This document shows positions 59,931-64,000 of a stretch of 64,000 nucleotides of DNA, one piece after another (position 1 is the first letter of the stretch; each line of letters begins with the position of its first letter). The notes beneath the pieces are model-generated. The model had not been told where the DNA came from and made no database searches. It was given only the letters and a program-made list of their open reading frames with translations. Made by a program: the position numbers and the translations under genes. The DNA lies in the NCBI GenBank assembly GCA_001600175.1, contig BCJC01000001.1:2341652-2405651 (forward strand), written 5' to 3'. The DNA comes from Erythrobasidium yunnanense (lineage: Eukaryota > Basidiomycota > Cystobasidiomycetes > Erythrobasidiales > Erythrobasidiaceae).

Positions 59931-62370
59931 CTACACGCTCGATGTCAGTCTGTGAGAAGAGCAAGATCAGCTACGTACGGCTTCAGCGTGCGGAGCACTC
60001 ACGTATCATATCGAATCATGTCTTCGACCTCAGTCACTGCGAGGGATACAAGGTGCCTGGCCTCCATGTAGAACCAGATCTGTGGCATCACAAATCACAA
60101 ATCAGCGATGTCTGAACACGCGAACAAGCTATTCACCTTGAACATAGTGCCAAGAGAACCTGATTGATAGCCTTCTTGCAGACTATCCTTGAGGTTGCCA
60201 GAAGAGCCCATTTGTTTGCCTAGCTCTCTCAAGATTGGGAGTGCTCCCTTGAAGAGATCCATGCCCGGATCAAGCTGTCTGCCAATTCCTTCCAGCAGCA
60301 ATATTGAAAGAACTGTGTTGACAAAGTCTCCTTCCATCCTCACATGGTGATTCCTGACTGCACTGAGAACTTCAGACAACACGTCCGAGATCCTGATTTG
60401 AGCCAACGAGAATGTCTTGCTTTTCACGGAAAGGACTAGATGTTGGATCTTGAGGGCAAACGTCTCTTCATCCTGCACAAGTTCCGGTGATTTGCACCTC
60501 TCCACCATCAATTTGCCTGCCTTGTACCCATCGAACTCTGCTACCGCTCGGAAGAGCTCGATGAAGTTCTTTCTGTTCTCCTCGTTCAGTTCCGTGACGA
60601 GCCCAGTGTCCAGAAGAACTATCTCGGGCTGGTATCCATCGTCTGCGAGTCTGTCCAGCTCATCTAGCCATTGCTCTTGATTATGCGACAGCGAGCGAAG
60701 TTTATGCGCGATCTCGATGCTTGCTTGGCTTTCTAATTTCGCCGGGTCGACTTCTGGCTTGTCGAAGAATCTGTCGAGCAAACCTTGTAGTATCGATTTA
60801 GTGGTAGGCTTGAAGAATTTGACCATTATGTTTCCGGGATGCAAATCAGCATGCACAAAATTGTCCAATAAAAGCATTTCCTAGGTCAGAATGTCAGCGT
60901 ATGATATGGTATGCGACAGTGGAGACGTTCGCCTACCAGGAAAGCATCCAAACCTAGGCTTGCAATCTTACGGTCGAAAGGCCCTCCGCCCTCCTTGAGA
61001 AAGTATTTGAGCGGCACCGCATCCTCATACTCTTCTACGAGTACTCTCTTGCTAGTATAAGCTTGTAAAGGTCGCGGGAAACTGATCAATGTTCTATGTC
61101 GGAAATTATCTTCGAAACGCAGGAGGTTCTTTGCTTCAGTAGTCAAATCCAGCTGACTCCGCATCATTTCGCCGAAAACTTCTACTTCTTGAGGGAAAGA
61201 GAGCCACTCCATGCCCGGGAAGCTGTCTATAGCTTTCGCGAAGAAGCCCATGATCTTCAGATCACGGTTTATGGTCTTTTCGACATTCGGATGTAGAACC
61301 TTGATGGCGACAGCTGTAGTTGGAACAGTCTCTCGATCGGAAGGGCTAGGGACGACGGGTAATGGTGAAGGTGTGTTGATAGGTTGCCGTTTAGGTTCGA
61401 GGTATTCTTGCGGAACCAAATCTGCGTTCAGTGTGGCCTTGTATGCCTGCGTTCGCCAGTCTTGGCTCAGCCCACTTTGGAGCTTAACGAAAAAGCGGGC
61501 CTACCTGCGCTACCGCTCCTATGCCCATAGGCTTCTCATCGAACTCCGCAAAGATTTCATTGAAAGGCCTTTTGAAGGCTTTCTCAAGAACCCGCTTAGT
61601 GTATCGCAATGAGTGCGGCTTGCCATTGGAATGTAAGCGACCGAACATCTCGCATAGCTCATCCGGGAAGAGGTCCCTTCGCGAGCCGGCCCATTGCGCA
61701 AGCTGTAATATGGATGTCAGCCATGACGGGAAAAAGACCAGTACAAGATATTTACCTTGATGAAAGTGGGTCCTGCCCTCTCCATCTGCTTCACAAGCAG
61801 CCAGTACCACCACTTCGTGGTTATTCTTTCTTGTTTCCGTTTCTGCTTCCTGCCTGAGCCGGCCTTGACTTCTGTACCTACCCATTCGAGCGCGAGTACA
61901 GGCGCAGTAATAATGACGGGAAGGAAGACGGAAGCTAGGTACAAGAAGCGTCTTGTCGTTCCTAGAGGTTCGAAGATCCATCGATTGAAGAAGGCCCATA
62001 TCCTTCTGAAGATGCTTGGGTTTGGTTCTTCTTCCAAATCTATGTGCTGTAGTGCTGCCTTCTGGCTGCGACTGCTTTGTGACTGCGATGTCACGCCGGG
62101 GCGTGTGCCATCATCGAGCCTGATGACAGGCGAAAGGCCTAGCGGAACGAGCGCAACGAGCCAGTGCTTCGCAGAATATCCAGAACTCCGGCTTCCATGA
62201 TGAGTATGGCTTTGGCGATGCTGTTTCCAGCTGTTTCGTTGCTGTTTCGCGATACTCGAGACGAGTCGCCGTGAAGCAGCCCGGTTTAGGCCAGACGCCG
62301 TAATGACTGTGTTCGCATGGTGTGTATGCTGCAGGAAGATGCCAGGCTGGCAGAAACGTCGCAAGGCCAT
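59931..62370 (-). CDS. ABC1/ADCK atypical kinase, Cqd1/ADCK2-like mitochondrial protein
   Basis: UbiB-family protein of the mitochondrial inner membrane linked to coenzyme Q distribution and lipid homeostasis. The N-terminus (MALRRFCQPGIFLQ, rich in Arg/His/Ser) looks like a presequence. A membrane segment follows (RFLYLASVFLPVIITAPVL). The kinase-like core has GPTFIKLAQWAGSRRDLFP (the KxGQ position reads KLAQ), FDEKPMGIGAVAQV (Ala-rich nucleotide loop), VAIKVLHPN (Lys), FVHADLHPGNIMV (catalytic loop) and VLLDTGLV (D-x-G). The C-terminus is spliced after MIRYDT: a strong GTGAGT donor overlaps a TGA at 59999, so the end is either 59999 or 59931 (TLTSSV). The Cqd1/ADCK2 assignment rests on the long gap between core parts and AQWA-type motif. 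Confidence 0.87.
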
Positions 62371-62537
62371 TCAAAGCAAGAGTGCGGAATCAAGGGTGCC
62401 GTCATGGCTCTTTCACGCAGAAGTAACACAATCGTTGGCATTGAGCTGGCGATAGCAGCTTAGACACAAGGACACTTCACAACAAGGTAGTGGTGCTTCT
62501 AATGCGTCGTAGCGTCGGAACCTTCAAGCCTTCAGAT
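62371..62537. other. Spacer upstream of the Cqd1-like gene
   Basis: Short gene-free stretch between the kinase start codon and the rRNA-like fragment. No clear promoter element. Confidence 0.3.
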
Positions 62538-62850
62538 CTTGAATTACTCAGGAATACCCGCTGAACTTACAGTAAGCAGCCGATTAGAATAACGGAGGAC
62601 AAGAAAGTAACCAGGGGTCCCCAGTGCGGTGACGGCGTGGTGAAGTGGGAAAAGCTCAACTTTGAAATCTGGCTACTTTACAATTCGAGTTGTAGTCTCT
62701 AGGTTCCGCGTTAACGCACTAGGCCCTGTATGAAGCTGTGGAACATCAGTATCAGTTTGGTCATACCAATCGGACCGTCGGATGACGCGGTCAAGCAGTC
62801 GCGTCCGGCAGCAGGAGCTGCTGTGGGGAGCAGTCAGCGCGTAATCAGTT
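62538..62850 (+). pseudogene. Diverged fragment of the 5' end of large-subunit (28S/25S-type) rRNA
   Basis: Not a protein gene. The start AGGAATACCCGCTGAACTTA (62550-62569) matches the near-universal LSU start, followed by AACGGAGGACAAGAAAGTAAC (normally GCGGAGGAAAAGAAACTAAC), GGGAAAAGCTCAACTTTGAA and ATCTGGC (62647-62673), and CGAGTTGTAGTCTC (62686-62699). These lie in correct order and spacing for the first roughly 300 bases of LSU including the D1 region. It has many substitutions and small indels, then fades by about 62850. It lies in a space between protein genes, without flanking rDNA. It is a relic, not an active rRNA gene. Confidence 0.75.
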
Positions 62851-63012
62851 CGAGGAACGACATTGCACGGTCATCAGTGTCGTGTTTGCTACATACGAAA
62901 CTGCAGAAGTACTGATGCGTAAGCGGGCGGAAATGGGGAAGCGGCCTCTACATGAATCTGCGACGCGTTGAAATGACATCAATAGAGCGTGTAGCTATTG
63001 ACAAGTGTGTAC

Positions 63013-63986
63013 CTACTTGGAAGCCATAGAGAGCAGGTTGCCCATGCCTCCTCCAGCAGCTCCACCGCCGGTGCCCATCATGCCAGACATCTGAGACTTG
63101 AGTACGAACTTCATCACCATCTGGGCAGCGCTGTTAACGACATCTTGCTTTCCGCCGTTCGCAGCTCCGCCAGACTGGTCGAAGAGCTTGCTAGCCTCGC
63201 TCATGGCGAGACCGATCTGCACCGCGTCTGTCAATGCATGATCCACAGCGTACGGAAATATTCCTTACGAGCTTGGTCGATCCGCCACCCTGGGCTGCAG
63301 CAGGCTGTTGTTCTCCTCCTGCGCCTGTAAACTTTTTGAGGGCCTGTAGCGCTGCAGCGGCACCCATCGATTTAGCATCCATCTGGTTGCCATTTCCTTG
63401 CCTATTGCCATACGGTCAGCACGCTTGACAAGCCTTCAACACAAAGAGCCGTACGAGTATGCTTGCTGGTGAGCATTCACAACGCGGTCTTCGTCGACAT
63501 CGCCATCGACGTTCGCGTTACCGGACTGGAGGAAGTTCATAGCTTGACCAAACAGACCACGATCTCCAGAGCTACCGGAATCATTGTCTGCGGTCGCGAC
63601 TACATCTTCTTTGTCATCGTCGTTGTTCAGGAATTGACCGAGCAGGCCCTGCAGGCCTCCACTATTGTTCTGGCCTGCGGGTTGGTTGAATCGGGCTGGC
63701 GCGCGTACATGAGCGTACTATACTGTTATTGATCAAGCGGCATTGCCCCACATCCTCCAGTGACTCCGAAGTCAGAGCCTTCTTGGTTGTTGCCGGGGTT
63801 TTGCTCTGGAGCACAAGCTGTCAGTCACGAGCGCCCAACCCGGGGCAATGCGTGAGCTCACGTCCAGAGTGTTGCGACTGCGAGTACGCATTTGCAGCTT
63901 GCTTGATAAAGTCCTGAGCACCTTGGAGCGTTAGCTTTGGGATTCTCCATTGAACAGATAGATTGAGGCGTTAGCTAGGCTGACCA
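63013..63986 (-). CDS. Beta-flanking-type Gly/Ala/Gln-rich protein (DUF7721-like)
   Basis: Multiple short exons. Pieces in order: GAQDFIKQAANAYSQSQHSG, NNSGGLQGLLGQFLNNDDD, GDRGLFGQAMNFLQSGNANVD, DEDRVVNAHQQAYS, MDAKSMGAAAALQALKKFTG, LTDAVQIGLAMSEASKLFDQ, and a C-terminus GTGGGAAGGGMGNLLSMASK. The helical repeats of GQAMNFL and AAAALQALKKF type recall the fungal beta-flanking protein family first noted beside basidiomycete mating loci. Function is unknown. Start near 63986 is uncertain; the gene may extend past the right edge. Confidence 0.65.
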
Positions 63987-64000
63987 TTGTTGCTGATGTC

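Overview
The window is a dense, intron-rich stretch of a fungal nuclear chromosome and almost certainly comes from a basidiomycete. Most genes are cut by short introns (about 48-95 bases) with GT-AG ends, CTNAC/CTGAC-like branch sites and a few GC-AG introns. Intergenic gaps are often under 300 bases. The gene set (cullin-3, COP9 signalosome subunit 2, CTNNBL1, RBM42, kinesin-3 with FHA and PH domains, a beta-flanking-type protein) is absent or reduced in Saccharomyces-type yeasts but usual in Basidiomycota. No transposon, virus-like element, tRNA gene or CRISPR array was recognised. Species cannot be fixed from the sequence alone.

Layout: 1-437, the 5' part of an Rqc1/TCF25-type gene that runs off the left edge. 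589-5532, prolyl oligopeptidase, a secreted HAD-type phosphatase and dUTPase. 5711-16607, kinesin-3 (Unc104/KIF1), actin and gamma-glutamyltranspeptidase, all on the minus strand. 16952-20916, TSR2 facing cullin-3. 21360-23363, three tiny plus-strand genes that look like diverged tandem copies of one another. 23564-32887, DID2 (ESCRT-III), SVP26/TEX261, RIX7 (AAA ATPase), CSN2, an alpha/beta hydrolase and a Gln/Pro-rich protein. 34414-46025, a three-RRM RNA-binding protein, a PGC1-like phosphodiesterase, RVB1, and CTNNBL1 head-to-head with RBM42. 46752-47429, a small secreted cysteine-containing protein.

48041-52642 is the least ordinary part. It holds five to six tandem plus-strand units of a small-protein family I do not recognise. 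Readable units share three exons joined by phase-2 introns, with a fixed exon-1 ending. Two units are degraded and two appear run together. A short upstream motif recurs 5' of three units.

52830-56786 holds a TauD-type dioxygenase and an anion/allantoate-type MFS permease, divergently transcribed and perhaps co-regulated. 57256-62370 holds an acidic nuclear protein with possible DDT/WHIM-like parts and a Cqd1/ADCK2-type atypical kinase. At about 62540-62850 lies a diverged fragment of the 5' end of large-subunit rRNA, stranded between protein genes. A beta-flanking-type protein gene closes the window.

Functional themes: ubiquitin/NEDD8 control (CUL3, CSN2), ribosome biogenesis and quality control (TSR2, RIX7, Rqc1/TCF25), splicing (CTNNBL1, RBM42), trafficking (kinesin-3, DID2, SVP26) and mitochondrial lipid metabolism (PGC1-like, Cqd1-like). 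A striking structural theme is very small exons (4, 6, 7, 9, 10, 16, 17, 20 and 23 bases) in actin, kinesin, CUL3, PGC1 and the TauD gene.
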